DNA of 44,570 nucleotides from Oscillospiraceae bacterium (GTDB lineage Bacteria > Bacillota_A > Clostridia > Oscillospirales > CAG-272): positions 1 through 44,570 of the forward strand of contig SVRU01000011.1 of NCBI GenBank assembly GCA_015064665.1. The letters are read 5' to 3'. Of the stretch, positions 24,158 through 32,272 are shown in pieces (within the stretch, counting starts at the first letter, position 1; every line of letters begins with the position of its first letter). Both the position numbers and the translations under genes were made by a program. The notes beneath the pieces were generated by a model. The model did no database searches. It saw only the letters and a program-made list of their open reading frames with translations, and was not told where the DNA came from.

Positions 24158-24186
24158 ATTATAAACCGATTGAATCCTTTTGTCAA
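24158..24186 (-). promoter_or_regulatory. Promoter of the MATE-nagA operon
   Basis: Perfect TTGACA, 17-nt spacer, perfect TATAAT on the minus strand, 35 nt upstream of the chosen MATE start. Confidence 0.9.
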
Positions 24187-24378
24187 GCAAAATAATACTT
24201 TTATTTTAAATAATACTACACAGCGCACCTGCTTTATGGAAGGTATGCCACTCTGTCTGCTTTTTGTTAATTTCCCAAATTTTACCTCGTTAAAATGCAC
24301 AATTGGTTTTGTACAGATTTCACGAACTTTTGTGCTCACCCTAAAAAGCGGCAAAAAACTCTTTACAGCGCATCTTGG

Positions 24379-24406
24379 AGTTGGTATTGGCTAGCCAATA
24401 CCAACC
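24379..24406. repeat. 28-bp perfect palindrome
   Basis: AGTTGGTATTGGCT and AGCCAATACCAACT meet at a central CTAG without a loop. It lies in the 340-bp gap between the MATE promoter and the asnS terminator; no gene or second copy is visible nearby. The rest of that gap shows nothing I recognise. Confidence 0.85.
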
Positions 24407-24467
24407 TAAATAGAACCAACAAGCCTTCAGGCGATAAATTAGCAGCAATTCAAAAACGTGCAAACAC

Positions 24468-24513
24468 AAAAACCTCCTGCAGCAGAATCTTTGTTCTGTT
24501 ACGGGAGGTTTTT
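24468..24513 (-). terminator. Terminator of asnS
   Basis: AAAAACCTCC pairs with GGAGGTTTTT, with an inner CAGAA/TTCTG stem. U5 follows on the minus strand. The asnS stop is about 35 nt upstream in the reading direction. Confidence 0.85.
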
Positions 24514-24548
24514 GTTTCACTGTCTTTTTTTACAAGTTTAATTTTACA

Positions 24549-25943
24549 TTAATATTCCGCGTTTCCTACCGTTCTGGGATAAGGAATAACGTCGCGGATG
24601 TTGGATACGCCCGTAAGGTACATTATGATTCTCTCAAAGCCGAGACCGAAGCCCGCGTGCTTTGTTCCGCCGTATTTGCGAAGATTCATATACCACCAAT
24701 AGTCCTCTTCGTTGAGGCCGAGCTCCTTCATTCTTGCGGAGAGAACGTCAAGCCTTTCCTCACGCTGTGAGCCACCGATAATCTCGCCGACACCTGGAAC
24801 GAGAAGGTCCATTGCCGCAACGGTTTTGCCGTCGTCGTTCTGGCGCATATAGAACGCCTTGATTTCCTTCGGGTAATCGATAAGGAATATAGGCTTTTTA
24901 TATACCTGCTCGGTGAGGTATCTTTCATGCTCAGTCTGAAGGTCAACGCCCCAATAGACAGGATACTTGAAGTCTGCCTTGGATTTTTCAAGAATTTCGA
25001 TAGCCTCGGTATAGGTTACCTTTGCGTAATCTGCATTTCTTAGAGCGGTAAGACGCTCAAGAAGAGTTTTATCAACGAATTTATTGAAGAAATCAAGCTC
25101 CTGAGTGCAATTGTCCATTACGTGATTTATGATATACTTTATCATATCCCAGGCAAGCTGCATATCATCGTTAAGGTCTGCGAACGCAATCTCGGGCTCT
25201 ATCATCCAGAACTCTGCCGCGTGACGCGCGGTATTTGAATTTTCGGCGCGGAAGGTAGGACCGAAGGTGTATATATTTCCGAATGCCATTGCGTAGGTTT
25301 CACCCTCAAGCTGACCCGAAACGGTGAGGTTGGTGCTCTTGCCGAAGAAGTCCTTGGAATAATCAACCTTGCCGTCCTCGGTCATAGGAAGATTTTCGGG
25401 GTCAAGGGTTGTAACTCTGAACATCTCGCCTGCGCCCTCGGCATCCGAGCCGGTAATTATAGGAGTGTGAACGTATACGAATCCGCGGCTGTGGAAGAAG
25501 GAGTGAATTGCATAAGCAACCTCGCTTCTGACTCTGAAGACAGCCGAGAAAAGATTGGTTCTCGGTCTGAGGTACGCCTGCTCTCTTAAGAATTCAACCG
25601 TATGTCTTTTCGGCTGAAGCGGATAATCGGGGGTAGACGTTCCCTCGACCTCTATTTTAGCTGCCTTAAGCTCAAAGGGCTGCTTCGCGCCGGGAGTGAG
25701 AACAAGCTCACCCGTTACGACGAGAGCCGCGCCGACGTTCATAGATGCTATCTCATCATAATTGGATACCTTATCCCTCTCAAAAACGACCTGAATGCTT
25801 CCAAAGCATGAGCCGTCGTTAAGGTCTATAAATCCGAAAGCCTTGGAATCTCTGAGATTTCTTACCCAACCGCCAACTGTAACCGTTTTGCCGCCGAAGC
25901 TCGCAGTGTCCGCATAAATGCTTTTAACAAGTGTTCTTTCCAT
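24549..25943 (-). CDS. asnS: Asparagine-tRNA ligase
   Basis: A 464-residue class IIb synthetase. The N-terminal OB-fold anticodon domain has [20 protein letters not shown]. Motif 2 is seen in [20 protein letters not shown] and motif 3 in [15 protein letters not shown], with [16 protein letters not shown] at the end. The IEPEIAF segment and overall length match AsnRS rather than AspRS. It charges tRNA-Asn in the cytoplasm. The start follows CGGAGA, and it has its own promoter and terminator. Confidence 0.96.
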   Translation of the reverse strand: MERTLVKSIYADTASFGGKTVTVGGWVRNLRDSKAFGFIDLNDGSCFGSIQVVFERDKVSNYDEIASMNVGAALVVTGELVLTPGAKQPFELKAAKIEVEGTSTPDYPLQPKRHTVEFLREQAYLRPRTNLFSAVFRVRSEVAYAIHSFFHSRGFVYVHTPIITGSDAEGAGEMFRVTTLDPENLPMTEDGKVDYSKDFFGKSTNLTVSGQLEGETYAMAFGNIYTFGPTFRAENSNTARHAAEFWMIEPEIAFADLNDDMQLAWDMIKYIINHVMDNCTQELDFFNKFVDKTLLERLTALRNADYAKVTYTEAIEILEKSKADFKYPVYWGVDLQTEHERYLTEQVYKKPIFLIDYPKEIKAFYMRQNDDGKTVAAMDLLVPGVGEIIGGSQREERLDVLSARMKELGLNEEDYWWYMNLRKYGGTKHAGFGLGFERIIMYLTGVSNIRDVIPYPRTVGNAEY

Positions 25944-25987
25944 TTTTATATCTCCGTTAAGTTTTCATAAAAACCGTATAATAAGAT

Positions 25988-26016
25988 ATTTTACCATAAA
26001 ACATTTGATATTTCAA
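25988..26016 (-). promoter_or_regulatory. Promoter of asnS
   Basis: TTGAAA, 17-nt spacer, TAAAAT with extended TG (TGGTAAAAT) on the minus strand. Confidence 0.75.
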
Positions 26017-26049
26017 TGCTTTTAGAAAAATTTATAAAGATTTTAAGAA

Positions 26050-27444
26050 TTATATAGGCAAAAGCTGAGCCGATATGAAAAAATAAAGCAAAAGCGACAC
26101 GGCATCAACGAGAGTTGTGATAAACGGTGATGCCATAACCGCAGGGTCAAGTCCCACCCTCTTTGCAAGAAGAGGAAGCATAGAGCCGATAAATTTCGCC
26201 GCCAACACCGTCACGAAAACCGCAAGGCTGACGGCAAGCGAAACGTTCAACGTTACCTCGCCGTTTCTCATTAGGAGTCTGTCAATCAAAATCAGCTTTG
26301 CGAATGCAACGACTCCGAGAGCGGCTCCGCAGGTAAGACCTACGCATATTTCCTTTCGGAGAATACGCGCAAAATCCGATATCTTCGCTTCGTTAAGCGA
26401 AATCGCGCGTATGACGGTAACCGATGCTTGAGCGCCGCAGTTGCCGCCCGTATCCATAAGCATCGGAACGAAAAGCAGAAGCACGGCCGGAAGCATAGAT
26501 TCAAACCTGCCGAGTATTGCGCTCGAAAATGTTGCCGAAGCCATAAGCAAAAGAAGCCATGGGATTCTTGATTTAAAGATTGAGAAAACGCCCGTTTTCA
26601 GATAGGTCGTTTCGCTTGGCGTTATAGCTGCCATTTTCGCAAAATCCTCCTCTGCCTCCTCTCTCATAACTCCGATTGCATCGTCAAAGGTTATTATGCC
26701 GACAAGCCTTAATTCGCTGTCAACGACAGGCAATGCGAGAAAGCCGTATTTATCGAATTTGTTTGCAACCTCCTCTTTATCCTCGGTTGTGGAAACGAAA
26801 ATCACGTTTTTTTCCATGAATTCCTCAAGTCTTGTGTTAAGCTTAGCCGTCAGAAGCTCCTTTGCGGTGACGATTCCTATAAGATGCCGTTTTTTGTCGG
26901 TGACGTAGCAGGTATAAACCGTTTCCTTGTCTATTGCCACCGCTCTTATATGGCTTAGCGCGCTCTCCACCGTCATCTCCTTTGTAAATCTGACGTATTC
27001 GGTAGTCATAATTGCTCCCGCGGTGTTTTTCGGATATCTTAGAAGGCGGTTTATTGCGCTTCGGTTCTCGTTTTTTGAATTACGCAGGATACGTTTTACT
27101 ACGGTTGCGGGCATCTCCTCAATCATATCAACGGTATCGTCTATATAAAGCTCTTCAAGGGTTGCCGAAAGCTCGGTATCGGTAAATGAATTTATCAGAT
27201 GCTCTTTAAGCTCGGCACTCATTTCGACAAATGCCTCCGCAGCCGTCTCCTTAGGCAGCAGCCTATAAAATATGACGTAGTATTCACTCGGCATTACGTC
27301 AAACAGCTCTGCAATATCAACCGACGGCATAAGACTGACACGGCTGCGAAACTCTGCATAGCGTTTTCTTTCGATCAGTTCAAAAAGTTCGTTAAGATCC
27401 GGTACTTTCGGCATTGCGGACAACCTGTATTTTTCTTCTCCCAT
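26050..27444 (-). CDS. mgtE: Magnesium transporter MgtE
   Basis: A 464-residue protein in the standard order: N-terminal superhelical domain (RLLPKETAAEAFVEM, FTDTELSATLEELYIDD, RLLRYPKNTAGAIMTTEY), two CBS domains at about 140-260 (YVTDKKRHLIGIVTAKELL and LPVVDSELRLVGIITFDDAI), and a five-helix pore domain from about 285 containing MLMDTGGNCGAQASVTVIRA and DPAVMASPFITTLVDAVSLL. It is a Mg2+-gated magnesium channel in the cytoplasmic membrane. It begins 5 bp after murC, so both are probably read from the murC promoter. No terminator hairpin is visible after it. Confidence 0.95.
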   Translation of the reverse strand: MGEEKYRLSAMPKVPDLNELFELIERKRYAEFRSRVSLMPSVDIAELFDVMPSEYYVIFYRLLPKETAAEAFVEMSAELKEHLINSFTDTELSATLEELYIDDTVDMIEEMPATVVKRILRNSKNENRSAINRLLRYPKNTAGAIMTTEYVRFTKEMTVESALSHIRAVAIDKETVYTCYVTDKKRHLIGIVTAKELLTAKLNTRLEEFMEKNVIFVSTTEDKEEVANKFDKYGFLALPVVDSELRLVGIITFDDAIGVMREEAEEDFAKMAAITPSETTYLKTGVFSIFKSRIPWLLLLMASATFSSAILGRFESMLPAVLLLFVPMLMDTGGNCGAQASVTVIRAISLNEAKISDFARILRKEICVGLTCGAALGVVAFAKLILIDRLLMRNGEVTLNVSLAVSLAVFVTVLAAKFIGSMLPLLAKRVGLDPAVMASPFITTLVDAVSLLLYFFISAQLLPI

Positions 27445-27449
27445 TTAAC

Positions 27450-28838
27450 TTATTTTCCTTTTTTTAAAATCAAATCCTTTACCCTGCTGAGATCAGCCGC
27501 TCCCATAATTACGATTGACGAATTTTCAACCTCCTTGAGCGCGTCAATAACGCTATCATCGCTTATCACCACGGCTTTTTCACCTATTTTCGAGGCAATC
27601 GCGGCTGAGCTGACTCCCTCAATTGCCTTTTCGCGAATTGCAGATATTTCGCATAAAAGCACTCTGTCCGCAAGAGAAAGAGCCCTGACAAAATCGTCCA
27701 TAAATCCCGCCGTGCGCGAATAAGTATGCGGCTTAAATATTACGACGACCTCTTTTTTCGTCATTTCCCGAATGCTTTCTATTACCGTTTTTATTTCGGT
27801 CGGATGATGCGCATAGTCGTAAAAAACCGAATTCGAACTATAACGTCCGATTTTTTCAAGACGGCGTTCTATACCGCGAAATGCCGATAACGAGTCGGAT
27901 ATGATATCGCACGAAATTCCGGCGGTAATAGCAAAAACCGCGGCGCCCGCTGCATTCATTGCGTTGAACCGACCGGGTAAGGAAAGCTTAATTTCAAGTA
28001 CATCCCGCCCACCGTGTAAAATTTTAAAGCCGTAATAGCCTGCTTTCAAGCTGTAAATTATCACTCTGTAATCGGCATTCTCCGACTCTCCGTAGGTTAT
28101 AATTTTACTTTTTGCCAGGGGTATAAGCCGACGCAGATTTTCGTCGTCGCAATTTACGATAGCTACCTTCGGTATATTCATTGCAGCCAAAAAGGATTGC
28201 CTTATACTTTCTATATCCGAAAAATAATCCACGTGATCGTGCTCTAAATTCGTAAACACGGTTACCGTCGGAGAAAAGCGCAGATAGGCGTCCTTATATT
28301 CACACCCCTCGAAAACGAGATACTCTTTGCCGCCGACGCGAAGAGGCGAATCGGAATTTGGCAATGACGCTCCGAGAACTACGGTTGGGTCGAGCCCTGC
28401 CGCTGTCAAAACAGAGCTTATCATTGCCGTAGTACTGCTCTTTCCGTGGCTGCCCGAAACCGAAATTCGCTCACAGTAGTTTTCCATAAGTACGCCAAGA
28501 TATTCCGCCCGCGATACAGCGGGAATTTTATTGTCTTCGGCATAGACCAGCTCCGGATTATCCGCGGGCAATGCAAGCGTATAAACAACCAGGTCCTTTC
28601 CGCATGCATTCTCAGACGTATGCCCAACCGATACGTCATACCCTTCGTCAATGAGCTTATTTAAGAGCGGAGAAAGCTCTCTGTCGCTTCCCGACACCGT
28701 ATATCCGAGCCTTGACGAGAGTAGGAAAAGCGAATACATTCCCACGCCGCCGACACCGATAAAATGAATTTTTGCGTCGGTGTTTTTTAACGTCTCCATA
28801 ATTTCATCTTTTGTAAATTTCGAATGAAAAACCGACAT
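27450..28838 (-). CDS. murC: UDP-N-acetylmuramate-L-alanine ligase
   Basis: A 462-residue Mur ligase with the N-terminal UDP-binding domain (IHFIGVGGVGMYSL, TVSGSD), the ATP-binding central domain (NLEHDHVDYF) and a C-terminal domain (FYDYAHHPTEIKTVI, FKPHTYSR). It adds L-alanine to UDP-MurNAc, the first peptide step of peptidoglycan synthesis. The ATP loop reads GSHGKSST (129-136) where most MurC have GTHGKTTT; lysine is kept, so activity is likely. The start follows AGAGGT. It is divergent from spoVG and leads into mgtE. Confidence 0.95.
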   Translation of the reverse strand: MSVFHSKFTKDEIMETLKNTDAKIHFIGVGGVGMYSLFLLSSRLGYTVSGSDRELSPLLNKLIDEGYDVSVGHTSENACGKDLVVYTLALPADNPELVYAEDNKIPAVSRAEYLGVLMENYCERISVSGSHGKSSTTAMISSVLTAAGLDPTVVLGASLPNSDSPLRVGGKEYLVFEGCEYKDAYLRFSPTVTVFTNLEHDHVDYFSDIESIRQSFLAAMNIPKVAIVNCDDENLRRLIPLAKSKIITYGESENADYRVIIYSLKAGYYGFKILHGGRDVLEIKLSLPGRFNAMNAAGAAVFAITAGISCDIISDSLSAFRGIERRLEKIGRYSSNSVFYDYAHHPTEIKTVIESIREMTKKEVVVIFKPHTYSRTAGFMDDFVRALSLADRVLLCEISAIREKAIEGVSSAAIASKIGEKAVVISDDSVIDALKEVENSSIVIMGAADLSRVKDLILKKGK

Positions 28839-28861
28839 AATTATACCTCTTTTTGTCCGTA

Positions 28862-28909
28862 TTAACTATTTGTACATTTTAACTTAGCAAAAAAGCTACA
28901 AATAGTTAA
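28862..28909. promoter_or_regulatory. 13-bp inverted repeat between murC and spoVG
   Basis: TTAACTATTTGTA and TACAAATAGTTAA are perfect inverted copies separated by 22 nt. They lie 23 nt upstream of the murC start, in its probable leader or promoter. No U-run follows on either strand, so it is more likely an operator or leader stem than a terminator. Confidence 0.55.
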
Positions 28910-29005
28910 AAATTTGCTTTTGTGCTTTGTGAATATTTTTAACATTCTTACAGTATAATATATTCGGTATCATAAAAATTAGACTATACTGAAAGGAATA
29001 CGATT

Positions 29006-29308
29006 ATGCAAATCACAGATATCAAGGTTAGAAAATTCTTTGAAGAGGGCCCCATGAAAGCAATCGCCTCGGTAACTTTTGACGACTGCCTTGCCGTTCA
29101 CGACGTTAAGGTTATCTACGCGAGGGACAGATATTTTATAGTTATGCCCTCAAGAAAAAATCCCGACGGAACATACCGTGACATTGTACATCCTATTAAC
29201 TCGGATTTCAGATGCGCTCTCGAGGAGGCGGTAATTGACGCTTATCACGTTCAGCTTGTTGCATCACAGCACGACGAGGAAAACGAAGATAACGCGGTCA
29301 TAATCTGA
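29006..29308 (+). CDS. spoVG: Septation/sporulation regulator SpoVG
   Basis: A 100-residue protein beginning MQITDIKVRKFFEEGPMKAI and containing VTFDDCLAVHDVKVI, VMPSRKNPDGTYRDI and HPINSDFRCALEEAVI, the full SpoVG pattern. It is a small nucleic-acid-binding regulator that affects asymmetric septation, capsule and other traits in Gram-positive bacteria. The start follows AAAGGAA. TATAAT and TATACT boxes upstream lack good -35 partners, and I see no clear sigma-H site. A strong terminator follows. Confidence 0.96.
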   Translation: MQITDIKVRKFFEEGPMKAIASVTFDDCLAVHDVKVIYARDRYFIVMPSRKNPDGTYRDIVHPINSDFRCALEEAVIDAYHVQLVASQHDEENEDNAVII

Positions 29309-29335
29309 TTTATCTTATATTTATTTAATTATTCT

Positions 29336-29373
29336 CCCTGCTGCTGCATTGCTATGCAAAAGCAGGGATTTTT
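29336..29373 (+). terminator. Terminator of spoVG
   Basis: Outer stem CCCTGCT/AGCAGGG and inner stem TGCAT/ATGCA around a 4-nt loop, followed by ATTTTTC. Confidence 0.85.
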
Positions 29374-29392
29374 CTTATTGCGGTGGTAATTT

Positions 29393-29959
29393 ATGCAAGA
29401 TTTAAAGGATTATTTTTCTTATTCGGCAGCCGAGGAAATAATGCCCGACATCACCTTTTCAAAGAGCGGAGATTCTCTCTGCCGATTTGCGCTGATTTTG
29501 GATTCCTGCGAAACGATATCAAAGCAAGAGATTTCCGAAATAGAAGGAAGAACCCAACTTTCGCCTTTATTCCTCGACATTTCCCGAGACTCAAAGCACA
29601 CCGAGATTCGCTCATACGCAAGGAGTCTCGGAGCACCCGTAATACACCCGGATTCAAAAGAAGAGCTTTTCTGCGCGCTTAATGGGTGCTGCTTCAGTAT
29701 TTCTGAGGATATTAAAGGGGCTGTTTTTTCCTTTTTATGCGACACTCCCTCATACGTAAATGCAGGAGACGCCCGATGCAGAAAATTTTTGGGCGAGTCT
29801 GCAAGATGGGATATCAGCTCCGAAATAATTATTCCCTACACGAAAAACAGGACGGCGAATATTCGCCGTCCCTTAGTGTACAAATCGGATTTTTCCTTAG
29901 CAAAAAACAAATTCCGCACCGAAATCAGCGCGGAATTTAAACGTGTTTTTATTGATTGA
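29393..29959 (+). CDS. Hypothetical protein
   Basis: A 188-residue soluble protein that I do not recognise. The N-terminal half has an alternating alpha/beta pattern (FALILDSCETISKQEISEIE, SPLFLDISRD, RSYARSLGAPVIHPDS), with a Rossmann-like feel; the C-terminal part is basic with six cysteines across the protein. No signal peptide or membrane helix. GGTGGT about 6 nt before the ATG is a modest ribosome site. It lies just after the spoVG terminator and has no clear promoter, so it may depend on read-through. A 9-bp inverted repeat (29956-29986) overlaps its stop codon. Confidence 0.55.
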   Translation: MQDLKDYFSYSAAEEIMPDITFSKSGDSLCRFALILDSCETISKQEISEIEGRTQLSPLFLDISRDSKHTEIRSYARSLGAPVIHPDSKEELFCALNGCCFSISEDIKGAVFSFLCDTPSYVNAGDARCRKFLGESARWDISSEIIIPYTKNRTANIRRPLVYKSDFSLAKNKFRTEISAEFKRVFID

Positions 29960-30052
29960 TTCAGAATACTCAAATGCCTGAATCAAAGAAAACGCCTCTC
30001 CCCTCTGATTGATTATTAATCGGGAGTCCCTGCGCTCACACAGATGCGCACG

Positions 30053-31009
30053 TTAGGTATCGTTTTCTTTTTTCTGATCTTCCTCTATATTTTTCCGAGC
30101 ATCCGAAAGAGCCATGCACGCGGCCGTAATTTCCGTCAAAGTATCCGAAATGCCCTTAAGCTTATCGGTAAGCTCTGAAAGCTTGCCTGCCATTTCAAGC
30201 TCAAAATCAACGAGCTCAGAATGCATCTTCAAGGAATCGGCAGGCAAAGCCGCAGCTCTGATTTTTTGAGCGTAATCACGAATTGCTTCGTCCACGCATT
30301 TATCCAATGCGGAATTAAATTTCGCCATAGCGGCAGAAACCGCTTCCTCTATGATGGGAGAAATATCGATGCTTGCGGCCGAAACGTTGTAATTTTCCGA
30401 AATCTGCGGCTCTTTTTGAGGAGTGACTGCCCCATCAATCGCAGAGCTCGGCTGATATTCGCGCTCGCTATAAGTTAGGTTTTGAGCATCGGGCTCTTTG
30501 CTTTGTGCGCTAGCCCGTGAATCATTACCGCCATCGCTATTAAAGCTTTCGTTTGAAGCGTCATCCCTATTCGCTCTTTCGGAAACGTACTCGGAATACA
30601 TATCGTCAATACCGTGTACGTATCTTATCACGTCAAAAAGCTTATCTCTTCTGTAACGCTCGCGTGACTCAAGCTTCTCAGCCTCTGCTCGAGCCTTTTT
30701 TGCATCCCTTGCGCATGCGGATGAAACAAACTGCGAATACAAAGTTATACAATTTTCAACAGCCTGGTCATACGCGCTCAAAAAGTAAAAGAATTTTTTA
30801 ACCGCAGAAGCAAAAAGGCTTTCTGCTATTTCATGCTTTGCAATATCCTTGCTTCCGCCGCGCAAATCACGCACCTCTTCTGCCGCACTCAGCTCGTCGT
30901 TTCTTTGTGCAATTTTTCTTGCTGCGGTCATGGCAAGTGCATACTTTTCTTCAAGAGAAAATTTGCTCTCTTCTATTTCACTTTTATATTCTTCTGTTTC
31001 TTTTGCCAT
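30053..31009 (-). CDS. Coiled-coil hypothetical protein
   Basis: A 318-residue cytoplasmic protein, unrecognised. Residues 1-150 are highly charged and helical (LEEKYALAMTAARKIAQRND, KARAEAEKLESRERYRRDKL). About 150-210 is a low-complexity, probably disordered Ser/Asn/Gln-rich linker. The C-terminal 100 residues are again helical with heptad-like spacing (FELEMAGKLSELTDKLKGIS). It may be a structural or scaffolding protein. A strong GGAGG precedes the ATG. It is last in the fhs-rdgB-TRIC operon, 26 bp after the TRIC gene. Confidence 0.65.
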   Translation of the reverse strand: MAKETEEYKSEIEESKFSLEEKYALAMTAARKIAQRNDELSAAEEVRDLRGGSKDIAKHEIAESLFASAVKKFFYFLSAYDQAVENCITLYSQFVSSACARDAKKARAEAEKLESRERYRRDKLFDVIRYVHGIDDMYSEYVSERANRDDASNESFNSDGGNDSRASAQSKEPDAQNLTYSEREYQPSSAIDGAVTPQKEPQISENYNVSAASIDISPIIEEAVSAAMAKFNSALDKCVDEAIRDYAQKIRAAALPADSLKMHSELVDFELEMAGKLSELTDKLKGISDTLTEITAACMALSDARKNIEEDQKKENDT

Positions 31010-31035
31010 GATTTGCCTCCTTCTTTAGACAAGAG

Positions 31036-31689
31036 TTAATAATTCATCTTGGAAAAGTCGATTGCCTTTGGTATATTCCATTTAAACATCGTTGCCAAAA
31101 CTCTTATGATAACTATCAAAAGTGCTCCAACGGCAACCGCTATAATATTCTTCACGTTTAAAAAAATCAAAACGTAATATACTCCCGCACCGGCAATTGC
31201 AGCTATTAGATATATGTGTTTTCGCAAAAGCAGCGGAACCTCGTTCATAATTATATCACGGGTCATACTTCCGCCGGTTCCGCTAAGCATTCCCATAATG
31301 ATTATCAAAAACGGATTTGAAAATCCGGCATCTATACATATCTGCGCACCGGATATTACAAAAACGCCAAGTCCTACTGCGTCAAAATAGTTGTTAACCG
31401 TTTGAATCAGTTTTTCATTTTCAACGTATTTCTTTTTAAATAACGCTGCAATGATAAAGACTGCCGATGCCGTTACTGCACTGACTATTATAAGGGGATA
31501 AAGAGTAAAGAACAACGGCGGTGTGTTTCCAATAAATATATCGCGCAGCATTCCTCCACCAAATGAGGTTATCAGCGCCAAAAACACGACTCCGAGAAAA
31601 TCGTTTTCCTTGTCTATAGCCATAAGCGCTCCCGATACGGAAAACGAAAACACTCCTATTATCTCAAGAACTGTAATTATCGTTGACAT
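31036..31689 (-). CDS. UPF0126/TRIC-family membrane protein
   Basis: A 217-residue protein with seven hydrophobic helices in an inverted repeat of two three-helix units. Each unit has the family hallmark: SGALMAIDKENDFLGVVFLA with FGGGMLRDIFIG in the first, and GAQICIDAGFSNPFLIIIMG with GTGGSMTRDIIMNEVP in the second. These match PF03458, bacterial TRIC cation channels formerly annotated as glycine transporters. The role here is probably ion or small-solute balance. The ATG follows AGGGATAA, 4 bp after the rdgB stop. Confidence 0.9.
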   Translation of the reverse strand: MSTIITVLEIIGVFSFSVSGALMAIDKENDFLGVVFLALITSFGGGMLRDIFIGNTPPLFFTLYPLIIVSAVTASAVFIIAALFKKKYVENEKLIQTVNNYFDAVGLGVFVISGAQICIDAGFSNPFLIIIMGMLSGTGGSMTRDIIMNEVPLLLRKHIYLIAAIAGAGVYYVLIFLNVKNIIAVAVGALLIVIIRVLATMFKWNIPKAIDFSKMNY

Positions 31690-31693
31690 AAGC

Positions 31694-32266
31694 TTATCCC
31701 TGCAGCTGTTCCAAAATCTTTTTCAGCGCGATCGATCTATGACTTATTGCATTTTTTTCTTCATCAGTCATCTCAGCCACGGTTCTCGTCTCGCCCGTGG
31801 GAACAAACAGAGGATCATAGCCGAAGCCTCTCGTTCCTCTCGGAGTATCGATTATCTCACCGTACATATATCCTTCGGAAAACAGCTCGCGTCCGTCAGG
31901 AAAAACGAGCGACATAGCGCAGGTGTAATGAGCGGTTTTGTCATCTTTGTCCTTAAGCTTTTCAACGATAAGTCTGTTATTATCCTCATCGCTGCCGCCC
32001 GAAAAACGCGCGCTGAATACCCCCGGCGCGCCGTCCAGTGCGTGAGCGCAAATACCGCTGTCATCAGCAAGCGACGCACATCCGGAGATTTCGGCTATCT
32101 CCTTTGCTTTTTTGTATGCGTTTTCGCGGAAGGTCGTGCCGTCCTCAATCGTTTCGTGGTCTATTCCAGCCTCCCTAAGCGACAGGATCTGCTCAAACTG
32201 CGAGCCGAGCATTTTTTTAATTTCGTATATTTTATGCTGATTGTTAGATGCAATAATAAGTTTCAT
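31694..32266 (-). CDS. rdgB: XTP/dITP pyrophosphatase, HAM1/RdgB family
   Basis: A 190-residue protein with the full family pattern: IIASNNQHKIYEIKKML at the N-terminus, TFRENAYKKAKEIAE, the metal-site ADDSGICAHALDGAPGVFSA, then GTRGFGYDPLFVP and the C-terminal SHRSIALKKI. It removes non-canonical purine nucleotides (XTP, ITP, dITP) from the pool, protecting DNA and RNA. It lies 6 bp after fhs and 4 bp before the TRIC gene in one operon. Its own ribosome site is weak, which suggests translational coupling to fhs. Confidence 0.95.
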   Translation of the reverse strand: MKLIIASNNQHKIYEIKKMLGSQFEQILSLREAGIDHETIEDGTTFRENAYKKAKEIAEISGCASLADDSGICAHALDGAPGVFSARFSGGSDEDNNRLIVEKLKDKDDKTAHYTCAMSLVFPDGRELFSEGYMYGEIIDTPRGTRGFGYDPLFVPTGETRTVAEMTDEEKNAISHRSIALKKILEQLQG

Positions 32267-32272
32267 TTTAAA

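Noticed and set aside
24295..24552. An 85-codon plus-strand frame over the palindrome and asnS terminator
   Set aside because: No Shine-Dalgarno, no recognisable domain, and it crosses two structural elements of the other strand.
28910..29005. Sigma-H promoter for spoVG
   Set aside because: I looked for the AGGA and GAAT pair known from Bacillus spoVG; only TATAAT-like boxes without matching -35 were found.
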